Positions 56,301 through 61,180 of a stretch of DNA of 64,000 nt are shown one piece after another. Source of the stretch: Yponomeuta sedellus (lineage: Eukaryota; Arthropoda; Insecta; Lepidoptera; Yponomeutidae); contig OW203722.1 in NCBI GenBank assembly GCA_934045075.1, positions 14,880,796-14,944,795 of the forward strand, written 5' to 3'. The notes beneath the pieces were generated by a model. It saw nothing but the letters and a program-made list of their open reading frames with translations, had not been told where the DNA came from and did not search any database. How positions within the stretch are numbered: position 1 is the first letter of the stretch; every line of letters begins with the position of its first letter. A program made the position numbers and the translations under genes.

Positions 56301-58515
56301 TTGGACCTAGCACAATGAGCCAGGCTGGCTGAATTATTAGTTGGTTAGCAAAAGGGCGCTCTACAAACGCTCTGCAGCTAAAGCTGGGTATTGTGCGGAA
56401 GGATTATTATAATCGGACGCAGCTGCCACGACAGTCTGATGCGTGATTGAAATTAATTTATCACACCTACCTAGCTTAGCTGTCTAGTACGGTAGCGGGT
56501 AAATATAAACGAGCAGGTTATTTCTAAAACGCATTACTGATTTGTTGACCACCTAGAGTTTACATCATAGATCTCAATAATAAATGTGATAGCTATTTTT
56601 CGAAACTACAGCAAAGAAAATTGGACTGAAAATAGGACTGAAAACTTAGGAACTTAGTTAGTTAGACCTGAGATTTTCCGCACTTAGCCTTATAGTAAAA
56701 TTTTCTCATAGTACGCAGCACGCGATAGAGAACACTTTATTGTACATAAAAAGGAAATTACTCAGATATTTCTTAAACAGAGATAAGTCAACATTTCAGA
56801 CACCAGGGTTTCCTTACGATGTTTTCCCTCGCCGTTAGCGAGTGGTATTGGCACTTGTAACTTCACAAATGTACATAACTTAGAATATAAAGTAATTGGT
56901 TTGGGATTCGAACCCACATGCTCTGAGGTACCCACCTCCCGATTGAGAAGCTGGCGTTCTGTCGCTCCATTACTACCTATTTACTAAGGATTTAAATCAA
57001 TTTCCGCTAAAAACAAAAATGCTTTCGTCAAAAATGCTTTAAGACCAAGGTTTTGGCACTTCTAATAGTCCTTTGGCTAGAAACGCCGAAAATAAATAGT
57101 TGCAAAGGAGGAAAATTTTTCTTTGTACGATACCAGTTTTGATTAAAGAGTTATTTTTCCTCATACGTAATTCGGTCACCATCGTGACGTACTTTTCAAA
57201 ACTACTTAGGTTAGAAATCTCAATTATTCTGATAAAGATCACAATAATTGAGATTTATTAATTAAACGTTTACTGCACATACTCGTAGGTAAACATAGCA
57301 ATGGCAATACAGCGGACTATTTTATAATTGGATTTTGCATTTGACAGCCTCGTTGGTGAAATGAAATGAAATCGATTTATTTAAACTTAAAGAATTTATA
57401 TTCAGTTTGTTGAATGTCAATGTACAATGTAAAATGTAAGCCGCTGCCTTCGGGCCGTAGTGCAGTGGAGAAAAAGGCAGCGGGAAAAATACTCCAATCT
57501 GACCATATTTTCTCAAGTCATTTAAATATAATACATTACCTTTTAGCGATAAGACCGCCAATTGTATACGGCAATAGCTTAGATGTGTAAGCCCACAGAA
57601 CATATGTAAGCCTTTTTATGCATTTTGTTTTCTGGTATGTACAATAAAGAGTTCTAATCTAATCTAATACCTACAGGTGGTTCCACAACCATCATTTTGT
57701 ATTTATAGTTGCATTTTGTATTTGACAGCCTCGTTACCTATTACCTTAACCAGCTATTGGTCTTGAATGGCTGAGGTCGTCGGTTCGATTGCCACTAGGG
57801 GCCGCCGTACATTTGAACAAATGACCTCAGTCTTGGTATATTTCCATGTTTGTAATTACTTGCCTGGTTGCCATAGCACAGGGTATCCTTATTTGGGTCC
57901 AGGATAAGTGATTGTGTTATGTGGAAGTTACTATTATTGGTATTAACTTTTTGCAAAACTGTATAAAAACCAAGATATCTGTTTTTTTACTATTACTAGC
58001 GCTAGTTAGCGCTGGGTAGTTCCGTAACACTCTTATATCTTGATGTATTTTTTATCGGTACAGTTGCTAATATGAACACAATTTAATTACCGCGTGGTTT
58101 AAATCGCGTGGCACATGTAGTTACACTATAAAATATCAGAAGGATTTGCAAATTAAAAACATTAATTTAAGTTAGCAGCACTGCCAAGATCCTGTACCTA
58201 TATGCCGATAATGGTACTGAAAGGCTGTTGTGACTAGAATTGAGACGCGCGCGTTAATGCAAGTGAATGTTGATGAAACGAAAGAGATTTGTCAGGATCG
58301 TTGCAAGTGGCAAACCTTGGTCTCTGCTTACATATAAGGGATACAAGGCGTGAATTTATCTAATGTAAATACTGACCTGGCACTCAGCGTCACCGACATA
58401 GCAGCAGTCGCCAGAAACGGACGTAGGTGACCAGAGGTGCTCGCCGCTAATGGCGACTTCGCCCCAGTCCGGCGTCGAGCGGAGCACACGCGCGCCGCCC
58501 GTATCGCCGCTGCGT
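14252..58515 (-). CDS. rdgA: Diacylglycerol kinase, type IV (rdgA / DGK-zeta-iota family), 3' 16 exons
   Basis: The enzyme phosphorylates membrane diacylglycerol to phosphatidic acid and so ends or reshapes DAG signalling. In flies rdgA is needed in photoreceptors. Sixteen exons splice in one continuous frame: 936 residues plus stop, numbered here from the first whole codon at 58514. C1a spans about residues 26-80 and C1b about 98-155. A Lys/Arg/Ser-rich MARCKS-like stretch is at 172-205. The catalytic domain has NPKSGGNQG at 225-233, GGDGT at 276-280 and LGTGND near 302-307. The accessory domain covers roughly 317-660, followed by a Ser/Thr/Pro-rich linker, ankyrin repeats at about 797-921, and the C-terminal PDZ ligand ETAV. 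No EF-hand exon is present, as expected for type IV. The N-terminus is missing from the window or not recognised. Every exon-exon phase matches, which makes the model strong. A very small exon between 58377 and 36766 cannot be excluded. Confidence 0.93.
14302..15468 (-). other. rdgA: rdgA intron, no other feature seen
   Basis: 1167-bp intron, donor GTGAGT and acceptor TTTCAG. I saw no repeat or RNA gene in it. Confidence 0.7.
15469..15790 (-). CDS. rdgA: rdgA exon: ankyrin repeats
   Basis: A 322-nt exon coding residues 814-920. At least two canonical ankyrin cores are visible ([13 protein letters not shown] and [12 protein letters not shown]). A third, weaker one ([20 protein letters not shown]) follows, and the tail of the repeat begun in the previous exon precedes. 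Acceptor tgtttacag, donor GTGAGT after GAGA. It starts in phase 0 and leaves one base for the next exon. Confidence 0.93.
15791..17030 (-). other. rdgA: rdgA intron, no other feature seen
   Basis: 1240-bp AT-rich intron. A short alternation of cgtagc-type words near 16250-16310 is the only local oddity. Confidence 0.6.
17031..17094 (-). CDS. rdgA: rdgA small exon: start of ankyrin region
   Basis: A 64-nt exon coding [20 protein letters not shown], the first helix pair of the ankyrin block. The acceptor is tttcag and the donor is GTAAGA after ATG. The next exon begins with a second ATG, giving Met-Met at the junction. It was found by phase and similarity, being too short for the usual open-frame cut-off. 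Confidence 0.9.
18193..18411 (-). CDS. rdgA: rdgA exon: Ser/Thr/Pro-rich linker
   Basis: 219 nt between acceptor taacag and donor GTAAGT. It codes a Pro, Ser and Thr-rich segment (residues 720-791) containing [19 protein letters not shown], linking the kinase accessory domain to the ankyrin repeats. It is probably disordered. Both phases agree with the neighbouring exons. Confidence 0.88.
18491..18851 (-). mobile_element. tRNA-like tandem copies filling an rdgA intron
   Basis: A partial tRNA-like head (18491-18535) and a full one (18775-18846) lie 311 bp apart with the same spacer as the array at 4630-5339. The host intron spans 18412-18887, so about three quarters of its 476 bp is this element. 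It ends within 40 bp of the donor site at 18887. Confidence 0.85.
18888..19167 (-). CDS. rdgA: rdgA exon: end of accessory domain and linker
   Basis: 280 nt. The first third carries the conserved end of the accessory domain ([20 protein letters not shown], then ENIYILD). The rest is a Thr/Ser-rich linker. Acceptor tttggcag, donor GTTTGT after AAG, which is weaker than average. It completes a Ser codon with the exon on each side. Confidence 0.92.
19248..19373 (-). CDS. rdgA: rdgA exon: accessory domain
   Basis: 126 nt coding [20 protein letters not shown] and on to [10 protein letters not shown], within the DAGK accessory region. Acceptor cgtttcag, donor GTAAGC; flanking introns are 80 and 91 bp. 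It matches the segment that precedes the RFxRIDxAQE block in DGK-zeta. Confidence 0.92.
19465..19562 (-). CDS. rdgA: rdgA exon: accessory domain
   Basis: 98 nt coding [20 protein letters not shown] plus flanks, which corresponds to the MHDYEALHYDKE block of vertebrate type IV DGKs. Acceptor cttttcag, donor GTAAGC. It is below the usual open-frame cut-off and is supported by phase 2/1 agreement with its neighbours. Confidence 0.9.
19637..19827 (-). CDS. rdgA: rdgA exon: accessory domain core
   Basis: 191 nt coding [20 protein letters not shown] and [13 protein letters not shown], the highly conserved IPxQVDGE segment of the DAGK accessory domain, then [14 protein letters not shown]. Acceptor tttttcag, donor GTGAGT. 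Confidence 0.93.
20019..20121 (-). CDS. rdgA: rdgA exon: accessory domain
   Basis: 103 nt coding YGGGTHPWN and [13 protein letters not shown], the conserved YxGGxxPW...DGxLEVxG block. Acceptor tatttgcag, donor GTAGGT. Confidence 0.92.
20192..20384 (-). CDS. rdgA: rdgA exon: accessory domain
   Basis: 193 nt coding [20 protein letters not shown] through [15 protein letters not shown] and xxxFLNIPS are signature strings of DAGK accessory domains. Acceptor gttcaacag, donor GTACGT. Confidence 0.94.
20583..20799 (-). CDS. rdgA: rdgA exon: start of accessory domain
   Basis: 217 nt beginning [16 protein letters not shown] and continuing [12 protein letters not shown], then [20 protein letters not shown]. 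The NNYFSxGxDAxxALxFH motif marks the accessory domain. Acceptor ttttcgtag, donor GTAATC. Translation starts upstream of any in-frame Met in this exon, so only the splice model recovers its first 19 codons. Confidence 0.94.
22491..22655 (-). pseudogene. Broken THAP-domain exon
   Basis: Inside the 3.2-kb rdgA intron, on the same strand, a frame reads [20 protein letters not shown] then [20 protein letters not shown]. This is the central and Cys-x2-His part of a THAP zinc finger. It ends at a perfect donor, GAT|GTAAGT. Upstream, the ATG at 22655 is followed after four codons by a TGA, and the first Cys pair of the finger is missing. THAP domains bind DNA and are found in P-element-like transposases and in host genes. 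This looks like a decayed copy of either, not a working gene. Confidence 0.6.
22764..22885 (+). mobile_element. tRNA-like element, half copy
   Basis: It begins inside the anticodon arm (ggtacggatagccagagg) and continues through the T-arm, the gcctctaaataggtt block and the gttagtgcattaaa outer end. It corresponds to the right half of the foldback copies. Confidence 0.75.
23278..23330 (-). mobile_element. Fragment of TTCCGTA-terminal repeat
   Basis: It matches in reverse the left end of the repeat at 51281-51845 (tacggaac, gcgcgagtctaactcgcac, cggtttttatt). Confidence 0.5.
23972..24140 (-). CDS. rdgA: rdgA exon: catalytic core (GGDGT)
   Basis: 169 nt coding [20 protein letters not shown] and then [25 protein letters not shown] is the ATP-binding signature of DAG kinases, and its second Gly is essential in characterised members. 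Acceptor cttttccag, donor GTGAGT. It is strikingly GC-rich for the window (runs of gcgcgc), unlike the flanking introns. Confidence 0.96.
24187..24445 (+). mobile_element. RTE-tailed short repeat, copy 1
   Basis: It starts gtgtggtgtcgg, passes through taaaaggcgacgaagggaca and ends with gctatgtccagcagtggact and a gatgacgatgac tail. The 3' end encodes the same residues (GEGYVQQWT) as the C-terminus of the RTE copy at 49209-50018. It is therefore either an internally deleted RTE or a SINE that borrowed an RTE tail. A sister copy is at 33539-33792. Confidence 0.75.
24840..25127 (+). mobile_element. LINE 3' UTR with TTCTA tail
   Basis: A gene-poor 3' region ends in gaataaatgtttttctattctattctattc: a polyadenylation signal followed by a pentamer tail typical of a non-LTR insertion. 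No coding part is recognised. Confidence 0.5.
25549..25803 (-). mobile_element. tRNA-headed SINE (minus)
   Basis: On the minus strand there is a degenerate box A/box B head (ggtagaacaccg ... gttcaaatcccggcatg type). It is followed by the body phrase agcgagt...ggaaaacatcgtgagga, which is shared with the copies at 30440, 32085, 50030, 52270 and 56745. Confidence 0.6.
26440..26545 (+). mobile_element. LINE 3' tail
   Basis: ccctcaaggcttataata leads into aaataaacttactttacttt, a polyadenylation-like signal with a tetramer tail. This is a short remnant only. Confidence 0.4.
27120..27230. other. GC-rich islet inside rdgA intron
   Basis: About 50 bp around 27165-27215 is almost pure G+C with many CpGs (cgcgcccgcgcccgcccgcgg), in a 4.3-kb intron that is otherwise AT-rich. 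I found no coding frame joining the exon phases on either side. Confidence 0.5.
28160..28315 (+). mobile_element. LINE 3' end fragment
   Basis: It contains ggtttgctggaagaaatctc and ataagctcgcctttgtac, then gtgcaataaagtataaagta. This is the same 3'-end type as 5890-6036. It ends about 90 bp from the rdgA donor at 28407. Confidence 0.5.
28408..28714 (-). CDS. rdgA: rdgA exon: MARCKS-like basic region and start of catalytic domain
   Basis: 307 nt. It starts by completing the Gly of CSLG from the previous exon, then [20 protein letters not shown], a Lys-rich run, and [14 protein letters not shown], ending [10 protein letters not shown]. The basic Ser-containing stretch corresponds to the MARCKS phosphorylation-site-like region and nuclear signal of DGK-zeta. 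In that protein PKC phosphorylation controls localisation; regulation here is inferred only. Acceptor ccaccag (phase proves the choice over the later tcgcag), donor GTAAAT. Confidence 0.95.
28960..29165. repeat. (CATA)n microsatellite
   Basis: About 46 tandem CATA units (TATG on the other strand) inside the 771-bp rdgA intron 28715-29485, followed by a short CA run. The Tyr-Val-Cys-Met and His-Thr-Tyr-Ile open frames over it are artefacts of the repeat. Confidence 0.98.
29486..29615 (-). CDS. rdgA: rdgA exon: second half of C1b
   Basis: 130 nt coding [20 protein letters not shown] then [19 protein letters not shown]. It supplies the remaining Cys/His ligands of the second C1 domain (CSWCKxAYHxKxxC). 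Acceptor tttgctggcag, donor GTAAAC after TTAG. It was not evident as a long open frame; it was found by asking what was missing between the CGK end of the upstream exon and the CSLG junction. Confidence 0.93.
30090..30132 (+). mobile_element. LINE-type 3' tail
   Basis: Short remnant gtgtttgcaataaagtaaag with signal and simple tail. Confidence 0.35.
30440..30590 (+). mobile_element. tRNA-headed SINE (plus)
   Basis: It starts gtggtagtggagcagtggaa (box A-like), then a diverged box B-like region and gtacagtagcaatgcctctc, the body shared with the SINE at 49076-50165. It ends in an aatgaaatgaatgaaa tail. Confidence 0.55.
30870..31035. mobile_element. tRNA-like foldback element, copy E
   Basis: A left half with cccatgccgggactcgaacc is followed after only a few bases by the inverted right half gcgggttcgagttccggc, then gcctctaaatgggtttt. 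The outer end gcactaacccgtgc is retained on the left. Confidence 0.75.
31041..31170 (+). mobile_element. LINE C-terminal fragment
   Basis: It encodes a remnant MNVDEAKEI...QDRSK...LVSAY with an in-frame stop, ending at aataggcgtg. The same tail recurs at 58240-58365, next to the first recognised rdgA exon. Confidence 0.5.
31590..31965 (-). mobile_element. 5S rRNA-headed SINE, copy 2
   Basis: A near full-length minus-strand copy. The head at about 31880-31960 has ggcgcggtaaggtactggga and gggtgacc in 5S order. The body includes gcacgttaagccgtttggtg, and the 3' end agcagtattgacatacaaag with a gatatcaac tail. The 5S part is more eroded than in the copy at 34680. Confidence 0.65.
32085..32250 (-). 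mobile_element. tRNA-headed SINE, 3' part (minus)
   Basis: It carries the shared body phrases (gggtttcctcacgatgttta, taattaccacgcgtgcccac) in minus orientation. The tRNA-like head is not clear. Confidence 0.5.
33539..33792 (+). mobile_element. RTE-tailed short repeat, copy 2
   Basis: Same structure as 24187-24445: gtgtggtgtcggcctagaga, taaaaggcgactaagggaca, and a 3' end encoding [16 protein letters not shown] then stop, with a gacgacgacggc tail. Confidence 0.8.
33873..33944. repeat. Perfect 34-bp inverted repeat with 4-nt loop
   Basis: Arms 33873-33906 and 33911-33944 are exact reverse complements around loop TGCC. The arms are of mixed composition (about half G+C) and carry no simple repeat. 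Nothing coding is near; the RTE-tailed repeat ends about 80 bp upstream. Confidence 0.95.
34680..35025 (+). mobile_element. 5S rRNA-headed SINE, copy 3 (best preserved)
   Basis: The head reads cgatcacgaaggttaagcaa then gggctcgttcagtgcatgga and tgggtgaccgcgtgtaggac. It follows insect 5S rRNA in order and spacing across its internal promoter (box A region GTTAAGCAAC, C-box region GGATGGGTGACCGC). The body contains gcacttaagccgttggtgcc and the 3' end cagtggggacatacaagggt. A 5S head with an unrelated body and short tail is the SINE3 arrangement. Confidence 0.8.
35026..36562. other. rdgA intron sequence, no gene seen
   Basis: The open frames here (including 35527-35856 minus and 36092-36334 plus) have no family signature that I recognise and no matching splice phases. 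Confidence 0.5.
36563..36766 (-). CDS. rdgA: rdgA exon: C1a end and C1b start
   Basis: 204 nt, phase 0 at both ends. It codes [17 protein letters not shown] and FTCKPTFRD (the Cys and His ligands completing the first C1 domain), then [19 protein letters not shown] (the start of the second C1). C1 domains bind DAG or mediate protein contacts. Acceptor cctcctcag, donor GTCAGT. The adjoining intron upstream is 21.6 kb. Confidence 0.95.
37129..37393 (-). repeat. 3' LTR
   Basis: LTR copy on the left side, 265 bp with TG/CA ends in element orientation. It differs from the other LTR by small indels and several substitutions, implying that the insertion is not recent. Confidence 0.85.
37455..37640. 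mobile_element. tRNA-like foldback element, copy F
   Basis: The left half (aatgcactaacccgtgctaa to gggattcgaacc) is joined through cggcaagaag to an inverted right half (cgctggcacggatagccaga to ggtttttaaat). It lies within the LTR element and so probably inserted after it. Confidence 0.8.
39019..40167 (+). pseudogene. LINE ORF1 (gag-like, zinc knuckles), broken
   Basis: It starts [18 protein letters not shown]. It runs in one frame to 40167 except for in-frame stops at 39556-39558 (TAG) and 39826-39828 (TGA). CCHC-type knuckles follow [16 protein letters not shown], then [14 protein letters not shown] and [15 protein letters not shown]. These bind element RNA in the family. After 40167 a frameshifted continuation ends at a TAA at 40400-40402, overlapping the start of ORF2. 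Confidence 0.8.
40368..44670 (+). pseudogene. LINE ORF2 (endonuclease-RT-RNase H), broken
   Basis: It begins [18 protein letters not shown]. Endonuclease landmarks are QWNC, GDFNAHH and SDH. The usual Glu of the SETWL-type motif reads Lys (ISKTWL), which would remove a catalytic metal ligand. [24 protein letters not shown] and [12 protein letters not shown]. RNase [25 protein letters not shown] and [15 protein letters not shown]. The C-terminal [17 protein letters not shown] is typical. Stops follow at 40863 and 41334, with further frame breaks. A poly-C tract at about 43450-43467 disturbs the frame, and a second LINE interrupts it at 42421-43085. Confidence 0.85.
42421..43085 (+). mobile_element. 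5'-truncated LINE inserted in the I-like LINE
   Basis: The host RT frame stops after [10 protein letters not shown] and resumes at [18 protein letters not shown] near 43086. In between there is the C-terminal part of another LINE ([28 protein letters not shown], stop at 42649-42651), then a 3' UTR and a tail caataaatgtttctctttct. The left junction carries a 14-bp inverted repeat. Confidence 0.8.
45345..45600 (-). other. Leader region of the LTR element, no gag seen
   Basis: It follows the primer-binding site. The longest frame is Ser/Thr-rich with no capsid or zinc-knuckle signature. Confidence 0.5.
45617..45882 (-). repeat. 5' LTR
   Basis: LTR copy on the right side (5' in element orientation), followed on the minus strand by the primer-binding site at 45615-45601. 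Confidence 0.85.
45887..47298. other. rdgA intron sequence, no gene seen
   Basis: It holds a diverged repeat with ggcctctccaatgag near 46080, which recurs at 62673. I saw nothing coding. Confidence 0.5.
47299..48060. mobile_element. Foldback element with 155-bp inverted arms
   Basis: Arms 47299-47453 and 47906-48060 have equal length and differ at only a few positions. The interior (read on minus) contains a block ending in gaaacgtcg-type words, shared with the TIR element at 55331-55636. No transposase frame is present. It could be a non-autonomous DNA transposon or two opposed ends of one larger element. Confidence 0.75.
48346..49421. repeat. 538-bp tandem duplication
   Basis: Copy 1 is 48346-48883 and copy 2 is 48884-49421. 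They are identical as read except for one C/T difference (48660 versus 49198). Each unit contains AT-rich flank, the first half of a tRNA-headed SINE and the 3' end of an RTE element. The junction is at ggttgtcg. Confidence 0.9.
49076..50165 (+). mobile_element. tRNA-headed SINE interrupted by an RTE element
   Basis: The head ggtggtagcggaggggtaga (box A) and tttgttcaaatcccggcatg (box B) begins the SINE. Its body resumes at 50030 (ccactcgctaactgtgaagg). The RTE at 49209-50018 splits it with an 11-bp duplication ATAGTAGCAAT at 49198-49208 and 50019-50029. Confidence 0.85.
49209..50018 (-). mobile_element. 5'-truncated RTE-clade LINE
   Basis: An intact frame runs from [15 protein letters not shown] (RT motif, 5' end truncated just upstream) through [48 protein letters not shown] and [11 protein letters not shown] to [12 protein letters not shown] and stop at 49233. 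The 3' end carries a gaagatgaagaagaag tail. The 246-codon open frame (49233-49973) has no stop, so the copy may be fairly young, but it lacks the endonuclease and most of the RT. Confidence 0.9.
50207..50400. repeat. Two-copy tandem repeat, about 89-bp period
   Basis: The word gcgacaaac-ttgt-gcgaaaaactttca starts at 50231 and again at 50320. It is preceded both times by cgaatgac and followed by cgctggggcgaa and gcgaaatcca. A weaker echo is near 50610. Confidence 0.8.
51281..51845. mobile_element. Repeat with inverted GGTTCCGTA ends
   Basis: It begins aaaaccggccaagtgcgagt and gggttccgta. It ends gacggacggacagacggaca, then ttgaggtacggaaccctaaa. Short inverted ends (ggttccgta/tacggaacc) and a GACG-rich block are seen in a widespread lepidopteran repeat. 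No transposase is present; a non-autonomous element is likely. A fragment lies at 23278-23330. Confidence 0.65.
52270..52555 (-). mobile_element. tRNA-headed SINE (minus)
   Basis: On the minus strand it starts ggtggtagcgcagcggtgga (box A) and carries the shared body agcgac...tgaggaacttgagtatctaa. Its 3' end passes ggcatgcttggtaattacgc. Confidence 0.7.
53352..53460. repeat. Degenerate CA-rich microsatellite
   Basis: acacacacacacgtacgcac followed by further CA/TA-rich words. The overlapping open frames are repeat artefacts. Confidence 0.8.
54266..54375 (-). mobile_element. 3' end of 5S-headed SINE
   Basis: A truncated minus-strand copy with tail tatcgttatcgttatc, cccttgtatgtccccactgc and ggaaggttaggccatactcc. 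Confidence 0.65.
55331..55636. mobile_element. Element with perfect 40-bp terminal inverted repeats
   Basis: 55331-55370 and 55597-55636 are exact reverse complements. The interior contains gatgcgaacgggtgccagcc and tcgtcgaaacgtcgagg, shared with the block at about 47560-47740. Upstream (55180-55230) lies the opposed word ccgacgtttcggca. Words of the GAAACGTC type are common near ends of Penelope-like and related elements, but this is only a suggestion. Confidence 0.7.
56745..56990 (-). mobile_element. tRNA-headed SINE (minus)
   Basis: A minus-strand copy with box B-like ggttcgaatcccaaacc-type sequence at about 56900-56925 and the body word gcgagggaaaacatcgtaag. Confidence 0.6.
57339..57735 (-). 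mobile_element. LINE 3' end with 16-bp TSD
   Basis: The insert (57355-57719) is bounded by ATTTGACAGCCTCGTT at 57339-57354 and 57720-57735. On the minus strand it ends aaataaatcgatttcatttc, a signal and a ttcat tail, like the tail of the LINE at 58920-62220. The open frame at 57322-57603 has no recognised domain. Confidence 0.75.
57760..57955 (+). mobile_element. Short interspersed repeat, tRNA-like start
   Basis: A region ggctgaggtcgtcggttcga resembles a box B. It is followed by gcacagggtatccttatttg and an AT-rich end. Assignment to a SINE is tentative. Confidence 0.4.
58240..58365 (+). mobile_element. LINE C-terminal fragment next to an rdgA exon
   Basis: It encodes [20 protein letters not shown] and SAY, and matches 31041-31170. 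It ends about 10 bp from the donor of the exon at 58377. Confidence 0.55.
58377..58515 (-). CDS. rdgA: rdgA exon: start of first C1 domain (most upstream exon found)
   Basis: 139 nt. It codes [20 protein letters not shown] then [14 protein letters not shown], which corresponds to the DWxExAxxGxHLW...SGDxCYxGE region leading into C1a. Acceptor ctcgtccaacag, donor GTCAGT. It begins with the last base of a codon shared with an unseen upstream exon. Vertebrate homologues have a few more residues between this point and the RKCAxCK block, so a short alternative or micro-exon is possible. Confidence 0.9.
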
Positions 58516-59450
58516 CTGTTGGACGAGAAAACACCGATACAGACAACTCGTACCACGCCAAACATACTCGTACCACGCCAAACACAGAGTATGATGCACA
58601 AAAGTCTAAAATGCTAATCTGCCCCGCTAAAAAGCGCTATATACGCACACTTTTACGTGACAAGTTGCCTATTAGCTATTTGCCAAAACGGATTGTAGGG
58701 GTAGTAAGTGGACGTCCGCAGACACGCAAACATTCGCATTTATAGTGCAACACTGACAACCGACCGGGTACGTTAAGCGTGCCTATTTGTTTGCCATTTG
58801 ATTGCTTCACTTGGAAAGCAGATTGCCTTATAATTTTCTGGTCTAAACCTTATAATTTTCTGAATGTATCTGGCCAAATTCTCGGTTTTACATTGGACAA
58901 TATGCGACATTATTCTTCAAATAATGAAATGAAATGAAAAGGTTTTATTCAAAGTAGCGCAGATACTGCGGCTTAATGAACGTTACAAGTCAAACTAGGT
59001 GTCCATTTTAAAATCTGGATAATTTTGGAGAAAAAATGGACAAAAAAACTCCAAACTTAGTCTTTTCAAATTCCTTAATTAACAGAATTTACACAGATTC
59101 TACAAAACTCGTGAATTTTACATGCTTGAATTCCAGACATCATTGTCATCTAAATAATCCTTAATATTATAGTAGCTCTTTTGGCAAAAAGTGTACTTTA
59201 CACATTTTTTGAACCGCGCTTCAGTCAAACTTAATATATCTTCAGGGATTTTATTGTAGAAGCGTATACAATGCCCCATGAAGGATGTGTTAACCTTTGC
59301 CAGCCTAAATCTTGGGATCAAAAGTTTATGTTTATTTCTAGTATTTACATTGTGTTGGCTACCTGCAGTTTTAAAGTTGCTAATATTTTTCCGGACATAC
59401 ATAATATTTTCATAGATATACTGGCTGGCAACTGTCAGGATGTTTGTTTC

Positions 59451-60129
59451 TTAAAAGAATTCTCTTAACGAATCTCTACTGCCTAGCTTATAGATGAATC
59501 TGATCGCTCTTTTCTGCAAGACGAAGATGGTCTCAATGTCCGCTGCCCGTCCCCACAATAGTATGCCGTAGGACATGATACTATGGAAGTAACTAAAATA
59601 AACCAGCCTGGCAGTTGCGACGTCAGTTAGTTCCCTAATTCTTTTAACAGCATATGCTGCAGAGCTAAGCCTATTTGCCAATTTTTCTATATGAGGACCC
59701 CATTGAAGCTTTGCATCAATTGTGATACCTAAAAATACAGTCTCTTCGATAAGGTCTGTCCCTTCCCAATATAACTTTGCTGTCAACTACTTTGACATTT
59801 GGTAGAATGAACTTTATACATTTTGTCTTTTTTGAATTTAACAATAAGTTATTAGACGTAAACCAGTTTAGTACCTGAGAGAGAGCAGCATTAGTATTGT
59901 CAAGGTCATCTTCTTGTCTATTAATTTTGAAAATAAGTGACGTGTCATCTGCAAATAATACTATCTCTGACATATTTTGAACCATGAACGGCAAATCATT
60001 TACATATACGAGGAAGAGGAACGGCCCCAAAATCGATCTCTGTGGTACTCCTATCGTGACCTCTGACCCTGAAGATTTACTTCTATTTATATCAGCTCTT
60101 TGAATTCTTCCTTCTAAATATGATGTCAT
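59451..60129 (-). pseudogene. LINE reverse transcriptase, palm/thumb part
   Basis: Two overlapping frames carry GVPQRSILGPFLFLVYVNDL, the FADD active-site motif, NNLLLNSKKTKCIKF, then VFLGITIDAKLQWGPHI and AVKRIRELTDVATARLVYFS. The first changes frame near 59720-59790, consistent with a small deletion or insertion. Confidence 0.85.
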
Positions 60130-60230
60130 AAGTTTTAGGCTATTCCCGTTTATACCATAGTGCTTTCATTTTAAAAGAAGTGTTTTATGGTCAACGCAAT
60201 CAAATGCTTTTGATAAGTCACAGAATACGC

Positions 60231-60602
60231 CTATAGCATCCTTGCGATCTTCCCATGCACTAAATATATATGTTTAACTAACATGACGCCGGCGTCTATT
60301 GCAGAGCGCACTTTCGTAAAGCCGAATTGCTGACCATGGAGAAGTTGGTAGTCATTGAAGTGTGTAGGCAGTTGACCTAGAACTATCTTCTCAAATATTT
60401 TACTCAAAACGAGTAGAACCGAGACTGGTATGAAATTTGAAGGATCTTGCTTATCACCACTTTTAAATAAAGGAACGAGCCTACTATATTTCATTAGATC
60501 TGGGAATATACCCTCATCTAGACATTTGTTAAAGATTCTGGCTAAATAGGGTGCTAGGGTGTTGATTACTGAGCTGACTACTGTTACTGACATACCCCAC
60601 AA
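60231..60602 (-). pseudogene. LINE reverse transcriptase, fingers part
   Basis: NTLAPYLARIFNKCLDEGIF, YSRLVPLFKSGDKQDPSNF and QLLHGQQFGFTKVRSAIDAG are RT motifs upstream of the palm. The frame breaks before the next piece. Confidence 0.8.
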
Positions 60603-60624
60603 ATATTCAGTTTTTTTAAGCTTT

Positions 60625-61180
60625 AGCTGTTTAAACGATTTAATCGATTAATGATTTAACCATTCCGAGGAATCGCCTCAACTCTTTAATGGTTTTTGGT
60701 GCTGGATAGTCTTGAATCCCTTGGACTTTATATTCTAATGGGCGGATGCCGGCTGCAGATACGTGAAATCCCAAAAACAGTTAAATACCGCCACTCATGT
60801 GTTCCTGTGACAAGGTCCTGTCAAAAAGCCACTTGAAGCTCCATACTCAGGACCTCACAAAGTGCTGAAACGAGGAACGAAGACCTTTGACATAGAAGTC
60901 AACGGAAACAGTCCACCGTCACGGTAGACCGGCTGAAGCCAGCTTTTCTGGCCAGAGAGTCGATAGAATCCGAGCAACCAGCAACTCGGAAAACTCTTAT
61001 TAAAACCAGGAGTGGTCGAGTAGTAAGATTTGCAAGACACTATCGACCGCTGTAGTCGCGGTCTCGGCGGGGGAGTATTGTGGCAGCATCACAGACTGTT
61101 CACGCCACAGTTGCTATGGAGATAACACTTCAGTCAAAAGCTCGCAAGGAATCTGCCGTTTTAAAATCTCTTTCATTCGA
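60625..61180. mobile_element. Rearranged Ty3/gypsy fragments inside the LINE
   Basis: A minus-strand piece (about 60650-60780) encodes FLGFHVSAAGIRPLEYKV and TIKELRRFLGM, from the RT end of a Ty3/gypsy pol. A plus-strand piece (60817-61055) encodes PYSGPHKVLKRGTKTFDIEV, then after a one-base frameshift STVTVDRLKPAFLA and TRSGRVVRFARHYRPL with stop, from the C-terminus of integrase. A purine tract ggcgggggagtat then precedes TGTGGCAGC (61079), the likely start of an LTR. The two pieces face opposite ways, so this is a scrambled remnant, not an intact element. Confidence 0.8.

Noticed and set aside
58437..58745. Plus-strand open frame over the first rdgA exon
   Set aside because: Antisense to a coding exon with conserved C1 residues; its composition is explained by the complementary strand.
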